In this document: positions 54,464 to 63,531 of the stretch, in pieces | Position numbering within the stretch: the first letter of the stretch is position 1 | Layout: every line of letters begins with the position of its first letter | From: an uncultured Alphaproteobacteria bacterium | Lineage (GTDB): Bacteria; Pseudomonadota; Alphaproteobacteria; HIMB59 | Assembly: GCA_902524245.1 (NCBI GenBank) | Contig: CABZCN010000002.1 | Location: 120,355 to 184,354 of the forward strand | Reading direction: 5' to 3' | DNA: 64,000 nucleotides | Notes under the pieces: model-generated | Told to the model about the DNA's origin: nothing | Database searches by the model: none | The model's input: the letters and a program-made list of their open reading frames with translations, nothing else | Program-made: the position numbers and the translations under genes

Positions 54464-55616
54464 GAGCTTCAATTCCAGGTAATTCTTTATTCTCAAGCGC
54501 CTCAAGAAAAGCGCCTCCAGCTGTTGAGACAAAGAAAAAATTTTCAAATTTTTCTCCTGCCATATTTATTGCTAAAATTGTATCTCCACCACCTATTACA
54601 ACATCGGCTTTAGTTTTCGCAAGAAGGTGTGCTAAATTTATTGATCCATTTGAAAATTTATTGTCTTCAATCATTCCCATCGGACCATTCCATAAAACAA
54701 TATCACTGTTAACAATCAACTTTTCTAAAATTGTGTGAGAAGAATCTGATATATCTAAGATTTTAAAATCAGACTTTTTAGAAAGTTCATTTACTAATAT
54801 ATTTTCATTTGAGTCAAGTAAAACATCTGTTGGAAGATGAATTTTACAATTTGTTGATTTTGCAGAACTGTAAATCATTTCAATCATACTTTCTGTGCCC
54901 TCTTCAATTAAAGAATTGCTTACATTTATACTATTATATTTAAAGAAATTATTAGCCATTGACCCTCCAATAAAAATATCTGAGCAAGAGGATGTTAAAG
55001 ATAGAAGTGTATTTATTTTAGTTGAAACTTTTGATCCGCCAATGATCGCTAATTTTTTCTTTGGAGATTTTTTTATATTATCTATTGCTAAAATTTCTCT
55101 TTCAAAATTAAATCCAGGTGCTGACAATATGTTTTTAGCCATTTGATTAACTGATGAGTGAAATCGGTGAGAAGCAGAAAAAGCCTCATTAACATATAAA
55201 TCTAATTTATCTGTAATAGATTTGCTAAAATTTAAATCATTTTTTATTTCTCCCTCAAAAAATCTTATATTCTCTAAAAGGCTTATAGTTGGCTTATCAA
55301 CACCTATTTCATTAAGGCCTCTATCTAAAAAACTATCATAACTAATAAAATTTAATTTTAACTCCAATATATCCTCAAACTGATCAATTAATTTTGAGAA
55401 AGAATACTTCTTATCAAAATTTTCTTTTGGTCTTCCAAAATGTGAAATAAGAAAAATATTACATTGTTTATTTTTAATAAAATCGATCGTCTCCCTAGAT
55501 CTATCTAATCTTGTTTTGTCTGTAATTCTAAAATTTTTATCTGTAGGAACATTGAAATCGACTCTAATCCCTACATTTTGGATTTTTTCAAAGTTCAAAT
55601 TTTTCAGAGATTTCAT
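54447..55616 (-). CDS. pgk: phosphoglycerate kinase
   Basis: Glycolytic/gluconeogenic enzyme that makes ATP from 1,3-bisphosphoglycerate. The substrate motif R-V-D-F-N-V-P-T is at residues 18-25, I-S-H-F-G-R-P follows, and the nucleotide side has G-G-S-K-V-S-T-K, L-W-N-G-P-M-G and the end G-G-G-D-T-I with S-T-A-G-G-A-F-L-E. 389 residues. No other glycolysis gene is adjacent (gap and fba are not seen). Confidence 0.95.
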   Translation of the reverse strand: MKSLKNLNFEKIQNVGIRVDFNVPTDKNFRITDKTRLDRSRETIDFIKNKQCNIFLISHFGRPKENFDKKYSFSKLIDQFEDILELKLNFISYDSFLDRGLNEIGVDKPTISLLENIRFFEGEIKNDLNFSKSITDKLDLYVNEAFSASHRFHSSVNQMAKNILSAPGFNFEREILAIDNIKKSPKKKLAIIGGSKVSTKINTLLSLTSSCSDIFIGGSMANNFFKYNSINVSNSLIEEGTESMIEMIYSSAKSTNCKIHLPTDVLLDSNENILVNELSKKSDFKILDISDSSHTILEKLIVNSDIVLWNGPMGMIEDNKFSNGSINLAHLLAKTKADVVIGGGDTILAINMAGEKFENFFFVSTAGGAFLEALENKELPGIEALKTDL

Positions 55617-55658
55617 ATTTATTCACATTTTTTTAATCATTTTAGGCTAGATTACTAC

Positions 55659-55672
55659 TACTATATATAGTA
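55659..55672. promoter_or_regulatory. palindrome between pgk and gcrA
   Basis: Perfect 14-base dyad TACTATATATAGTA in the 101-base divergent gap, about 45 bases before gcrA. It could be an operator or an overlapping pair of -10 elements facing both ways. Confidence 0.4.
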
Positions 55673-55717
55673 TAAAACTACCCATATTAGGAACTAAATA
55701 GAGTAGGTATATTAAAA

Positions 55718-56188
55718 ATGTCTTGGAATAATCAAAAAGTAGAAGATCTTAAAAAACTTTGGAATGAAGGGGTTGCTACTAGTCAGATTGGCGTGCAGCT
55801 TGGATTTACTAAAAATGCCGTTATTGGTAAGGCTTTTAGACTAGGCCTTGAAAGGCGCCAAAACTCCAGAAAAAAATCAACTCAAAACCAACAGTTTTCT
55901 TCTGTTACCATGTACAGGGAAACCAGTAATTCGTCTTCCAATAATACCGTAAGAAAAGAGCCTGTTAGAAGAAGAGAAAAATTTAGTTTTAAAAAAAGTA
56001 TTGTTGGCACAGGTAACTTTAAATCTTGTCAATGGCCGATCGGCGATCCGCTTGAAGAAGGATTTCACTATTGTGGTGGTCAAAATATACCAACAAAACC
56101 ATATTGCATTGAACATTACAAAAAAGCTTATAATGTTGATGAGAAATATTTGGATAAACTTTTAGACTTTTTGCACGAAAAAAACTAA
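55718..56188 (+). CDS. gcrA: GcrA cell-cycle regulator
   Basis: Alphaproteobacterial transcription factor that works with sigma70 at CcrM-methylated promoters. The N-terminal helix-turn-helix (M-S-W-N-N-Q-K-V-E, L-W-N-E-G-V-A-T-S-Q-I, F-T-K-N-A-V-I-G-K) is intact. A polar linker of about 50 residues leads to the C-terminal C-Q-W-P-I-G-D-P, Y-C-G-G and P-Y-C-I-E-H block that contacts sigma70. 156 residues. Its presence suggests that GANTC methylation control is kept, though ccrM is not in this window. Confidence 0.93.
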   Translation: MSWNNQKVEDLKKLWNEGVATSQIGVQLGFTKNAVIGKAFRLGLERRQNSRKKSTQNQQFSSVTMYRETSNSSSNNTVRKEPVRRREKFSFKKSIVGTGNFKSCQWPIGDPLEEGFHYCGGQNIPTKPYCIEHYKKAYNVDEKYLDKLLDFLHEKN

Positions 56189-57147
56189 TTGTTTATGTAA
56201 ATAGTTTTTCCAGATCCGTTTATCCAATTCCAAATTAACTTTTGCAATGATATACCTCCAAAATCTTTATAATATAAATCAGTAGCAGTCATCACATGCC
56301 CCCACTCAATATTTCCTTTTAGCTTTCTTTCTTCAGCATTAACTGAAAAACCAGCATTATAAAAAATTGAGTCTTCATTAATAGATTGTTTTACTTTATC
56401 TAAATCACCTTTCATGTAAGGATCACCTATGTTCCAAATAAAAAAAACATTATTCAAATTATTTCTTTCAAATAATGGTCTTGAAGAAAAACAATTTGCC
56501 CAATGAGAGTCTTTACAGTGATCGACCCTGTCATTATATAAAAACTTTATAATTTTAGGCCAAGGTCCATCATTCCATCCTAAGCGAACATTTAAAGACT
56601 CTGCGTCTAACCAAAAACTATCAGCAATAATATATGGATTTTCATATCTTTTAATTAAATCAACGTTTAGACCTAAAGCCAAAGACCCTGCACTATAACC
56701 TGCAAAAATTAATTTTTCTGCCTTTTTAAACTTTTCATCATACTGATTAAAAATGTCCTCAATAATGTATCGACCATGAAAATAAACTTTTTTTCCATCA
56801 ATATTGTTTACGTGCGTGCCTTGATATATGTCATTGCTACAATAAGGAATATAAATGACGTTATAGTTGTTGTTAATAAAGTCCTCTACCATAAAAGTTT
56901 TACCTCTTTCATTTGAAACTGCAGGAGATTTCAATCCGTCATTTCTTGATCTATATTGGTCTTCGTTTGCAGCTACACCCCCTCCTTGAATATACATTAA
57001 CCAATTATTTGTATTACCCTCAAAAAAGGTAAATGTTGCTTGTTTACCGTTGGAGCATAAAGCCTTAGGATCTTTTGTCTCTATTAGCTGAGCGTTTAAG
57101 AAAGATGTAAAAAGAAAAAGATTTAATAGAAAAAAAATTTTTACCAT
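56185..57147 (-). CDS. secreted pectinacetylesterase/Notum-family hydrolase
   Basis: 320 residues with a signal peptide (about 1-19). The alpha/beta-hydrolase layout of the PAE/Notum family is clear: Y-I-Q-G-G-G-V-A for the oxyanion hole, Y-I-P-Y-C-S-N-D, the nucleophile in G-Y-S-A-G-S and a late W-G-H with the likely catalytic His. Such enzymes remove acyl groups from polysaccharides or proteins. The substrate is not known; extracellular glycan deacylation is plausible for a marine bacterium. It is convergent with gcrA with a 4-base overlap. Confidence 0.78.
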   Translation of the reverse strand: MVKIFFLLNLFLFTSFLNAQLIETKDPKALCSNGKQATFTFFEGNTNNWLMYIQGGGVAANEDQYRSRNDGLKSPAVSNERGKTFMVEDFINNNYNVIYIPYCSNDIYQGTHVNNIDGKKVYFHGRYIIEDIFNQYDEKFKKAEKLIFAGYSAGSLALGLNVDLIKRYENPYIIADSFWLDAESLNVRLGWNDGPWPKIIKFLYNDRVDHCKDSHWANCFSSRPLFERNNLNNVFFIWNIGDPYMKGDLDKVKQSINEDSIFYNAGFSVNAEERKLKGNIEWGHVMTATDLYYKDFGGISLQKLIWNWINGSGKTIYINN

Positions 57148-57188
57148 AAGTAATTTATAAAAATTTTTTTTGAATATGTCAAAATTAT

Positions 57189-57265
57189 TGGCGCACTTGG
57201 CAGGAATCGAACCTGCGACCCCCAGATTAGGAATCTGGTGCTCTATCCTACTGAGCTACAAGCGC
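57189..57265 (-). tRNA. tRNA-Arg (anticodon CCU)
   Basis: 77 bases including encoded CCA. Acceptor GCGCTTG with CAAGTGC (one G-T pair), anticodon stem CCAGA/TCTGG with loop TTCCTAA giving anticodon CCT, T arm GCAGG/CCTGC. Reads AGG. No duplicated fragment is seen nearby, unlike the other tRNA-Arg. Confidence 0.95.
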
Positions 57266-57309
57266 CTTTGTTTGTATACTTCATTATAATAATTCATAAA
57301 ATATAAACT

Positions 57310-57798
57310 ATGAAAAAAAAAGCTGATGAATTCTTATATAATGAAGCACTAAAATACTTGGGTAAATATCCAGCAACTAAAAAAAAAATTTCTGAAATAC
57401 TAGAAAAAAAACTCAAAAATAAAAAAACATATCAAAAGGTCATTTTTCCAGAAAATATCTCTAAGCAAGAACTTATTGAGAATATTATACAAAAATTAGA
57501 TGATTTGAAGATAATCAACGAGATGCACTTCATTGAAACAGTATTTCATTATTATGAGCAATCATTATTTTCTATCAAAAAAATTAAAAATAAACTTTTT
57601 CAAAAAGGTTTTGAACAAAGCTTAATTGATGAATATATCTCTAAAAAAGTATCTGAAAATCCAGATTTAGAGCTGGATATTTTAAAACGATTTATTAAAA
57701 GAAAGAAACTATCAAAGTTAGAAACTACTGAACTTAAAAAAAAGCTCTATCAGCAAAGCTTTTCAGAAAATTCAATATATAAAGTAATTAGAGATTAA
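57310..57798 (+). CDS. recX: RecX-family regulatory protein
   Basis: Modulator of RecA filaments, made of repeated three-helix units. 162 residues, strongly basic. A-L-K-Y-L-G-K-Y-P-A-T-K-K-K-I, I-I-Q-K-L-D-D-L-K-I-I and S-I-K-K-I-K-N-K-L-F-Q-K-G-F correspond to the successive RecX helices. recA is not adjacent. Assigned by pattern; divergent sequence typical of low-GC genomes. Confidence 0.82.
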   Translation: MKKKADEFLYNEALKYLGKYPATKKKISEILEKKLKNKKTYQKVIFPENISKQELIENIIQKLDDLKIINEMHFIETVFHYYEQSLFSIKKIKNKLFQKGFEQSLIDEYISKKVSENPDLELDILKRFIKRKKLSKLETTELKKKLYQQSFSENSIYKVIRD

Positions 57799-58059
57799 TT
57801 ATTTAGAAGCAGGAGCTTCAATAGTTTTTGTAGTTTCTTCTGTATTTACGGGTGCTTGACCATCGGCATCTTTATCTTTTTTTGATTTTTTAATTATTAT
57901 TTGCTTACCTCTGTACATACCAGTACTGAGATCAATATGATGGGGTCTTCTCAACTCGCCTGATTTTTTGTCTTCTGCGAACAGTTGAGTTCCTGCTCTA
58001 TGGTGAGAGCGCCTCATATTCCTTTTTGAAGGTGTGGTTTTTCTTTTTGGAACTGCCAT
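57799..58059 (-). CDS. rpmF: ribosomal protein L32 with C-terminal extension
   Basis: 86 residues from M-A-V-P-K-R-K at 58059. The frame runs open to 58122, but those 21 codons are not L32. The core (1-60) has the usual [17 protein letters not shown]. The last 25 residues ([13 protein letters not shown]) are a short acidic tail, as on S16 and L19. Convergent with recX with no gap. Confidence 0.92.
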   Translation of the reverse strand: MAVPKRKTTPSKRNMRRSHHRAGTQLFAEDKKSGELRRPHHIDLSTGMYRGKQIIIKKSKKDKDADGQAPVNTEETTKTIEAPASK

Positions 58060-58123
58060 ATTAGAGCGATAACATAATAAAAATTTGTATAAATTACAAT
58101 AATAATGTATAAAACTGCCCACA

Positions 58124-58447
58124 ATGTCAGAAGAGCAAATCGATTTAGGTCATAAGAGAACATGCCCATGCGGCAGCGTCAAGTACTATGATTTTTATCA
58201 GGACGTAATTAATTGTCCAGAGTGTGGTAAATCCATTGAAGCTGTAAATATAGCTAAGCCTAAAAGAGGAAGAAAAGCGGGTATAAGTGTTGCAACACCT
58301 ACTAAGACAGCCAAAGAAAATGATGAATTAAAAGACCTAATTGAAGAAACAGAAGATACTGAGACTCAAACCGAGGATAACGATAACCTAGCAGAAGATA
58401 TAAGCATAGATATCCCGTCTGATAAAACTGACGAAGAAACTAATTAA
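58124..58447 (+). CDS. FYDLN-acid family protein (TIGR02300-like)
   Basis: 107 residues: a small zinc-ribbon-like head with C-P-C-G and C-P-E-C-G around a Y-Y-D-F segment (the F-Y-D-L-N motif of the family, here changed), a K-P-K-R-G-R-K basic patch, and an acidic Glu/Asp/Thr-rich tail. The family is almost confined to alphaproteobacteria; function unknown. Divergent from rpmF. Confidence 0.82.
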   Translation: MSEEQIDLGHKRTCPCGSVKYYDFYQDVINCPECGKSIEAVNIAKPKRGRKAGISVATPTKTAKENDELKDLIEETEDTETQTEDNDNLAEDISIDIPSDKTDEETN

Positions 58448-58448
58448 A

Positions 58449-59144
58449 TTATCTCTTATTTAAAATTTCTAATATTTTTGTAGAAGCTTCCTCAAATTTT
58501 AAGCTTGAAGATATTGCAAATTCCCTTGTATATCTCTCAAAAGCTACTTGAAACATCTGGCGTTCACTATACGATTGCTCTGTTTGATCATCTTTTCTAA
58601 ACAAGTCACGGACAACTTCTGAAAGAAGTTTAATATCACCAGAGTTTATCTTTTGATCGTACTCTTGAGCTCGTCTACTCCACATTGCTTTTTTAATTTT
58701 AGGTTTTTGTTTTAAAACAGAGAGCGTTCTAGTCATAGATGGTTTACTAGTAATGTTTCTTAAACCAATCAATTTTGCTTTAGCAAAGGGGACTCTAATT
58801 GTTAACTTATCTTGAAAAAACTGAATTACATAAAGTTGTTCTTCCACTAAATCATATTGGAACTTTTCTATAGTGAGAATTCTTCCTACACCATGAGTAG
58901 GGTAAACAATATTCTCCCCTGCTTTAAATTCTTGTGGGACTATAATTTTTTTGATCTTAGGAGCTTTTGGTGTAACAATTTTTTTAACTACTTTTTTTAC
59001 AACCTTTTTTGCTACTTTTTTCTTAGCTATTTTTTTTACAGATTGATTTTTTTTGGTTAGTGACTTTTTTTTAACTTCAACTTTTTTTTTTGTTTTAGTT
59101 TTTTTTATTACTTTTTTCGTAGTGACTTTTTTTTTAACTGGCAT
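58449..59144 (-). CDS. carD: CarD-family transcription factor with Lys-rich N terminus
   Basis: RNA-polymerase-binding protein that stabilises open promoters. Residues 75-231 are CarD/CdnL: F-K-A-G-E-N-I-V-Y-P-T-H-G-V-G-R at the start, K-P-K-I-K-K-A-M-W-S-R-R-A-Q-E-Y in the DNA-contacting part. Residues 1-70 are an added stretch of nearly only Lys, Val and Thr, like the tail of histone H1, which should give non-specific DNA binding. fdxA lies directly upstream. Confidence 0.88.
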   Translation of the reverse strand: MPVKKKVTTKKVIKKTKTKKKVEVKKKSLTKKNQSVKKIAKKKVAKKVVKKVVKKIVTPKAPKIKKIIVPQEFKAGENIVYPTHGVGRILTIEKFQYDLVEEQLYVIQFFQDKLTIRVPFAKAKLIGLRNITSKPSMTRTLSVLKQKPKIKKAMWSRRAQEYDQKINSGDIKLLSEVVRDLFRKDDQTEQSYSERQMFQVAFERYTREFAISSSLKFEEASTKILEILNKR

Positions 59145-59476
59145 TAATCAGCTCCTTTTTCACTAAAATGATTTTCAAATTTGTTTTCTACACCTTCCCA
59201 CTGTTTTGCATCAGAAGGGGGGGCTTTTTTGGTAGTTATATTTGGCCAAACTTGTGAATATTTTTCATTTACACCTAACCATTTCGTCCCATCGTCCAAA
59301 TCATCTGGGATAATCGCCTCAGCGGGACATTCCGGTTCACACACTCCGCAGTCTATACATTCATCAGGGTTAATAACAAGCATATTTTCGCCCTCATAAA
59401 AGCAATCAACAGGACAAACCTCAACACAATCCATGTATTTACACTTGATACACTTATCATTAACAAGGTAAGTCAT
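59144..59476 (-). CDS. fdxA: ferredoxin, 7Fe type
   Basis: Small electron carrier of 110 residues. [14 protein letters not shown] and [12 protein letters not shown] hold one [3Fe-4S] and one [4Fe-4S] cluster. It shares single bases with the carD start and overlaps the TerB-like gene by 4 bases. The helicase-TerB-fdxA-carD order suggests one leftward operon. Confidence 0.93.
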   Translation of the reverse strand: MTYLVNDKCIKCKYMDCVEVCPVDCFYEGENMLVINPDECIDCGVCEPECPAEAIIPDDLDDGTKWLGVNEKYSQVWPNITTKKAPPSDAKQWEGVENKFENHFSEKGAD

Positions 59477-59910
59477 AAGCTGTCTTTTACTCTATTTCTA
59501 ATCAATATAAAATCTTTATCTTCTAGGCCTAGTAACGTTGATATTTTTCTCACAGTAGAAACCTCAAGTTGATCTTCTTTGCCATCAACCATTAAAACTT
59601 GCCAACAAATTAGAATTACATCCATTCTTTGTTCATAACTTAGAAAAGTTTTAAGTCTGTATGAAAACTGAGATAAGTCGGTGTTGAAATGTTGTTGATT
59701 GGCTAATTTATTAAATTGATCTTTATTATTCTGAATTGGTATTTTGAAGTAAAACTCTACTAACTCAGAGGCAAAATTAATTTCTTGATCCGTAATTTCG
59801 TGATCTGCAATTATAATTTCGTAAATAAGATTATATAAATCTGACTCAAAAGAGCGTTCATCATTTGTATCCTTCTTTTCATTAAAGGATTGGAAGAATT
59901 TATTTAACAT
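59473..59910 (-). CDS. TerB-like domain protein
   Basis: 145 residues, all helical in appearance. The acidic motif A-D-H-E-I-T-D-Q-E early and V-D-G-K-E-D-Q later are the paired metal-binding-like loops of TerB domains. Alphaproteobacteria often carry such a protein next to fdxA; tellurite resistance should not be assumed. It overlaps the helicase gene by 11 bases. Confidence 0.78.
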   Translation of the reverse strand: MLNKFFQSFNEKKDTNDERSFESDLYNLIYEIIIADHEITDQEINFASELVEFYFKIPIQNNKDQFNKLANQQHFNTDLSQFSYRLKTFLSYEQRMDVILICWQVLMVDGKEDQLEVSTVRKISTLLGLEDKDFILIRNRVKDSL

Positions 59911-62452
59911 TTATATTTTTTAATTGGTCAAAAGGATTATTAAATAATTTTTTTGATGAGGGCTTTTTTACTTTTTTTGATGGTTTTTTCAATATTTTTT
60001 TGTTTTTATTTTGCCTTAATTCTAATGTCTTATTAGTTATTATTTTTTTAGAAATAATTAAATCATTTTCTGCTATCTCTTGAATATTCAAAGATCTACT
60101 TTTTATGATACTAATTAGTTTTTCTTTTTTAATTCCCAAAAGATTGGATAAATCCATAGGAAGTGAGAAAGGGCCTCTATTTTCTCTTTTGAATAATTGT
60201 TTTTCAAATTCATTAAAAATATCAAGTCTGATTAGTAAGTCATTTTTAGAAATAAATCCTAAGAAAGTTAATAGTTCTTCATTTAACTTATTTTGAATAT
60301 TAAGAGTTGCATTGCCATCTTTTGGTATGTATTCATCAATGTTTAAACATTCGTTATTATATATATTCCATAAATAAAATTTTAACTTCATATATTCAGG
60401 TCTGATTAACTCAGAATTAAATATAACATTTTTTCCTAATTTGAAATTTAGGGAGTGAATTTCTTTTCTTTGTGGTTCATCAATTAGCTTAAATTCATCT
60501 AATATATTTGTATGGTAAAGATTGTATTGGCTTTCAATGATCTTATAAATAAAACTTCTCTCCTCAGGCTTTGTATTGAATTTTTTTAGTCTGTCCGATA
60601 AATCCAACTTCGAAAGATAAGTTTCCTCGAACCATTTTTGAATTTTCTCATGAATTTTTTTAGTATCTATATGTGATAATAGTGATTCGTCTAAGATTGG
60701 TTCTAAAATAGGGTGAATAATATTATTACCTTTTTTAAATATTGCTACATTTGCATCCCCCCATTTAAGATATAAGTTCTGAAAATTTCCATTCTCATCA
60801 ACTTTTGGGTCTATTAATAAGCTTTCGTTTGGTGCTGCTATGAAATTATCAACGTTAAAAGACATGTACGGGAAAATTTGTTCTTTGATTATTTTATGGT
60901 AGTTGTTATTTAAAATATCTTTATATTTTTCATCAAAAAAAATTTTAAAACCTTTTATAACTCCTATTTTTTCATTTTTTATCTTAACATATCTATTATC
61001 AGTTAAAGAAATATTTTTTTCACTAATATTTAAATTTTGAATCATCTCACTTTTATTTTTATCGACAAATTTTTGCATTAAACTTAAATGTATGTCCTCA
61101 GACAGTTTGTTTTCAATATTTTTAACAGTTTCAACCCAAATAGACTTGCTTATCCAGTGTTTCTGGTTAGTAATGTATAGCCAGGTTCTTGTTTCATTTA
61201 AGTTGTAGATAAGATCATCAATGCTACCGTTATAATTTTGTAAGTAAGAAATTTCTTTATCTAAAAATTTATCACTAAATACCCACTGATTTTTTATGAG
61301 TTCATTAAATATTTTTGTTAACAGTTCAATATGTTTTTCATCTGATATATTTTGATAATCTGGTATTCGACATACGTTCCATAATTGTTTCAAAGTTTCA
61401 GGATTATCAAATTTAAAATTTTTTTTATGGTCTTTTAAAAATCTAGATAAAAATTTTTGATCCTCCGCATCCTTTTTTAGAATTAGCCGATGATTATCAG
61501 ATTTCTTTTTTAAAGAGTTTACTAATTCATATTCTGACTGAAATGATAGAAGATGATTTCTCCAAAATATTTTTTTAACAGGTTCAAATTTATGTGCTTG
61601 TATATTTTCTATAGACTCCAGATTTGTGAACTTTGCCCCAAGAGTTGTTCCAAAATATCCAGATTTTGTAAAGCGACCAGCTCTTCCTGCTATTTGTCCT
61701 ATTTCCATATCATTCAAAGGTCGAACATACTTTCCATCAAACTTTTCTAAACCAGAGAAATAGACTTGGTTAATATCTAAATTCAAACCCATTCCAATGG
61801 CATCAGTAGCTACAATATAATCAACCTCACCATCCTCATATAATTTAACTTGAGAATTTCTAGTTTTAGGGCTGAGCGCTCCAGCGACAAGAGCCACACC
61901 TCCTTTTAAGCTCCTAATTTGTTCAGCGATTTCGTAAAGACCTATAAGATTAAAAGCAATAATTGCTGATCGAGGCTTAATATTTTGAATTTTCTTATGA
62001 CCAATAAAATTTAATTCAGAAAATCTATTTTTAAAAATTATTTTTGCATCAGGAATTAATTCTCTAATAATCTCTTCCATAGTAAGAGAGCCTAGAAAAA
62101 TAGTTTTTTGTTCTCCTCGAGAATATAAAAGTCTTTGAGTAAAAATATGTCCTCTTTCATAGTCAGATGCTAACTGAATTTCATCTACACAAACAAATTC
62201 GAAAAAATCATCTGGCATTGATTCGACGGTACAGAAAAAATATTTTGCGTCTGAGGGGATTATTTTTTCTTCACCAGTTATCAAAGCAATTTGATTTATA
62301 GGAAAAAGTTTGCATGCTTTATCATAATTTTCTCTTGCTAAAAGCCTCAAAGGGAAACCAAAAACACCGTTTTTAAAGGAAAACATTTGTTCAAAGGCAT
62401 AAAATGTTTTTCCAGTGTTAGTTGGGCCTAAAATTATTTCAATTTGATTCAT
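59900..62452 (-). CDS. Suv3-like RNA helicase
   Basis: 850-residue superfamily 2 helicase related to mitochondrial Suv3. Walker A is G-P-T-N-T-G-K-T near the N terminus, the Walker B box is V-D-E-I-Q where DEAD proteins have DEAD, and motif VI is I-G-Q-I-A-G-R-A-G-R. The C-terminal half is a long helical region with a Lys-rich end. Mitochondrial Suv3 works with a 3' exonuclease in RNA decay; the alphaproteobacterial relatives are uncharacterised. Likely heads the fdxA-carD operon. Confidence 0.87.
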   Translation of the reverse strand: MNQIEIILGPTNTGKTFYAFEQMFSFKNGVFGFPLRLLARENYDKACKLFPINQIALITGEEKIIPSDAKYFFCTVESMPDDFFEFVCVDEIQLASDYERGHIFTQRLLYSRGEQKTIFLGSLTMEEIIRELIPDAKIIFKNRFSELNFIGHKKIQNIKPRSAIIAFNLIGLYEIAEQIRSLKGGVALVAGALSPKTRNSQVKLYEDGEVDYIVATDAIGMGLNLDINQVYFSGLEKFDGKYVRPLNDMEIGQIAGRAGRFTKSGYFGTTLGAKFTNLESIENIQAHKFEPVKKIFWRNHLLSFQSEYELVNSLKKKSDNHRLILKKDAEDQKFLSRFLKDHKKNFKFDNPETLKQLWNVCRIPDYQNISDEKHIELLTKIFNELIKNQWVFSDKFLDKEISYLQNYNGSIDDLIYNLNETRTWLYITNQKHWISKSIWVETVKNIENKLSEDIHLSLMQKFVDKNKSEMIQNLNISEKNISLTDNRYVKIKNEKIGVIKGFKIFFDEKYKDILNNNYHKIIKEQIFPYMSFNVDNFIAAPNESLLIDPKVDENGNFQNLYLKWGDANVAIFKKGNNIIHPILEPILDESLLSHIDTKKIHEKIQKWFEETYLSKLDLSDRLKKFNTKPEERSFIYKIIESQYNLYHTNILDEFKLIDEPQRKEIHSLNFKLGKNVIFNSELIRPEYMKLKFYLWNIYNNECLNIDEYIPKDGNATLNIQNKLNEELLTFLGFISKNDLLIRLDIFNEFEKQLFKRENRGPFSLPMDLSNLLGIKKEKLISIIKSRSLNIQEIAENDLIISKKIITNKTLELRQNKNKKILKKPSKKVKKPSSKKLFNNPFDQLKNINVK

Positions 62453-62548
62453 TTAATGAAAAGAAGTTACCATAAATAAAATGTTGACTTAATTAAATAC
62501 TTTCTTAAGTTTTTTTTAAGAAAATGAATATTTACATATTCGTTTTAT

Positions 62549-62562
62549 ACTTACTAGTAAGT
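62549..62562. promoter_or_regulatory. palindrome before the H1-like gene
   Basis: Perfect 14-base dyad ACTTACTAGTAAGT, 22 bases before the ATG, in the 132-base gap between two divergent genes. It is between the expected promoter and the strong AAGGAGG, so it could be an operator or form a small hairpin in the leader. Confidence 0.4.
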
Positions 62563-62584
62563 GTAAAAAAGTAAGGAGGCTATA

Positions 62585-62869
62585 ATGGCTGTAAAGAAGA
62601 AAAAAGCTGCCAAGAAAAAAGCAGCTCCTAAGAAGAGAAAAGCTGCAAAAAAGGTAGCACCTAAAAAGAAGAAGGCTGCAAAAAAGAAAGCAGCTCCTAA
62701 AAGAAGGAAAGCTGCAAAAAAGAAAGCAGCTCCTAAGAAGAAAAAAGCCACTAAGAGAAAAGCTGTGAGAAGGAAAGCTGCGAAGAAAAAAGCAGCTCCT
62801 AAGAAAAGGAAAGCTGCGAAGAAAAAAGCAGCTCCTAAGAAGAGAAAAGCTTCTAGAAAAAAAAGATAA
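62585..62869 (+). CDS. histone H1-like DNA-binding protein
   Basis: 94 residues of Lys, Ala, Arg and Pro only, apart from a few Val, Thr and Ser. The unit K-K-A-A-P-K-K-R-K-A-A-K is repeated about six times, with matching repeats in the DNA. This is the composition of eukaryotic H1 tails and of bacterial Hc1/Hc2/AlgP-type nucleoid proteins; it binds DNA through charge alone. It is preceded by a strong AAGGAGG, so high expression is likely. Confidence 0.85.
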   Translation: MAVKKKKAAKKKAAPKKRKAAKKVAPKKKKAAKKKAAPKRRKAAKKKAAPKKKKATKRKAVRRKAAKKKAAPKKRKAAKKKAAPKKRKASRKKR

Positions 62870-62900
62870 TTTTCTAAGTTTTAAATATTTAAAACATCAA

Positions 62901-62928
62901 AAGCGGGTTATAATCACCCGCTTTTTTT
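62901..62928 (+). terminator. terminator after the H1-like gene, abutting ccmA
   Basis: Stem AAGCGGGT (62901-62908) with ACCCGCTT (62916-62923), 7-base loop, then T-tract to 62928. The ccmA ATG starts at 62929, the very next base. Confidence 0.88.
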
Positions 62929-63531
62929 ATGATAGAAGTTAACAACTTATCTTTTGCTAGAGGAAATACTCTTATCTACAAAAATATTAATTTTAAAATA
63001 CGTCCTGGTGAATTATTGCTCATTCAGGGTGCAAATGGTGTGGGCAAAACAACGCTGTTATCTAATATCGTCAATTTTATAGATCCATTAGAGGGCAGTA
63101 TAACTTACAATAATCTTGTAATCGATAATCATATTGCCTCTCAATCTTTTTTATATATTGGTGAGACTAACTTTGCCCATGACTCTCTGACTTTAAATCA
63201 AAATATTGAATATTGGCTTTCAATACATAATGTGAAATTCAATAATTCTATAAAAGATAAAAGTGTAAATTATTTTTTTCAGGAATTAAATCTTGATAAA
63301 AAATTTTATCAGCTTTCATACGGTCAAAAGAAAAAACTTCAATTGTTACTGCTTATGTTAGTTAATAAACCAGTTTGGATACTAGATGATCCACTTAATG
63401 GGCTTGATGATAGAACGATTATAATTTTAAATAATTTATTTGAAAAAAAGTTAGAAAATAAGGGAATAATTATATTAGCAAGTCATCAAAATATTAATTT
63501 AAATAATTATAAAACACTTAACTTAAGATGA
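62929..63531 (+). CDS. ccmA: haem exporter ATP-binding protein CcmA
   Basis: ATPase subunit of the CcmABCD system that prepares haem for attachment to cytochromes c. 200 residues with Walker A G-A-N-G-V-G-K-T-T, signature L-S-Y-G-Q-K-K-K-L and Walker B W-I-L-D-D-P. M-I-E-V-N-N-L-S-F-A-R-G fits the family N terminus, so the start at 62929 is probably right even though it directly follows a terminator T-tract and has no usable ribosome binding site. It overlaps ccmB as ATGA. Serves cytochromes such as the one at 802-1320. Confidence 0.9.
   Translation: MIEVNNLSFARGNTLIYKNINFKIRPGELLLIQGANGVGKTTLLSNIVNFIDPLEGSITYNNLVIDNHIASQSFLYIGETNFAHDSLTLNQNIEYWLSIHNVKFNNSIKDKSVNYFFQELNLDKKFYQLSYGQKKKLQLLLLMLVNKPVWILDDPLNGLDDRTIIILNNLFEKKLENKGIIILASHQNINLNNYKTLNLR

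Noticed and set aside
57799..58122. Longer L32 from 58122
   Set aside because: L32 proteins begin with M-A-V-P-K; the upstream 21 codons are not conserved in the family.
62554..62751. Minus-strand Phe/Ala-rich hydrophobic frame
   Set aside because: It is the antisense reading of the lysine-rich H1-like gene repeats.
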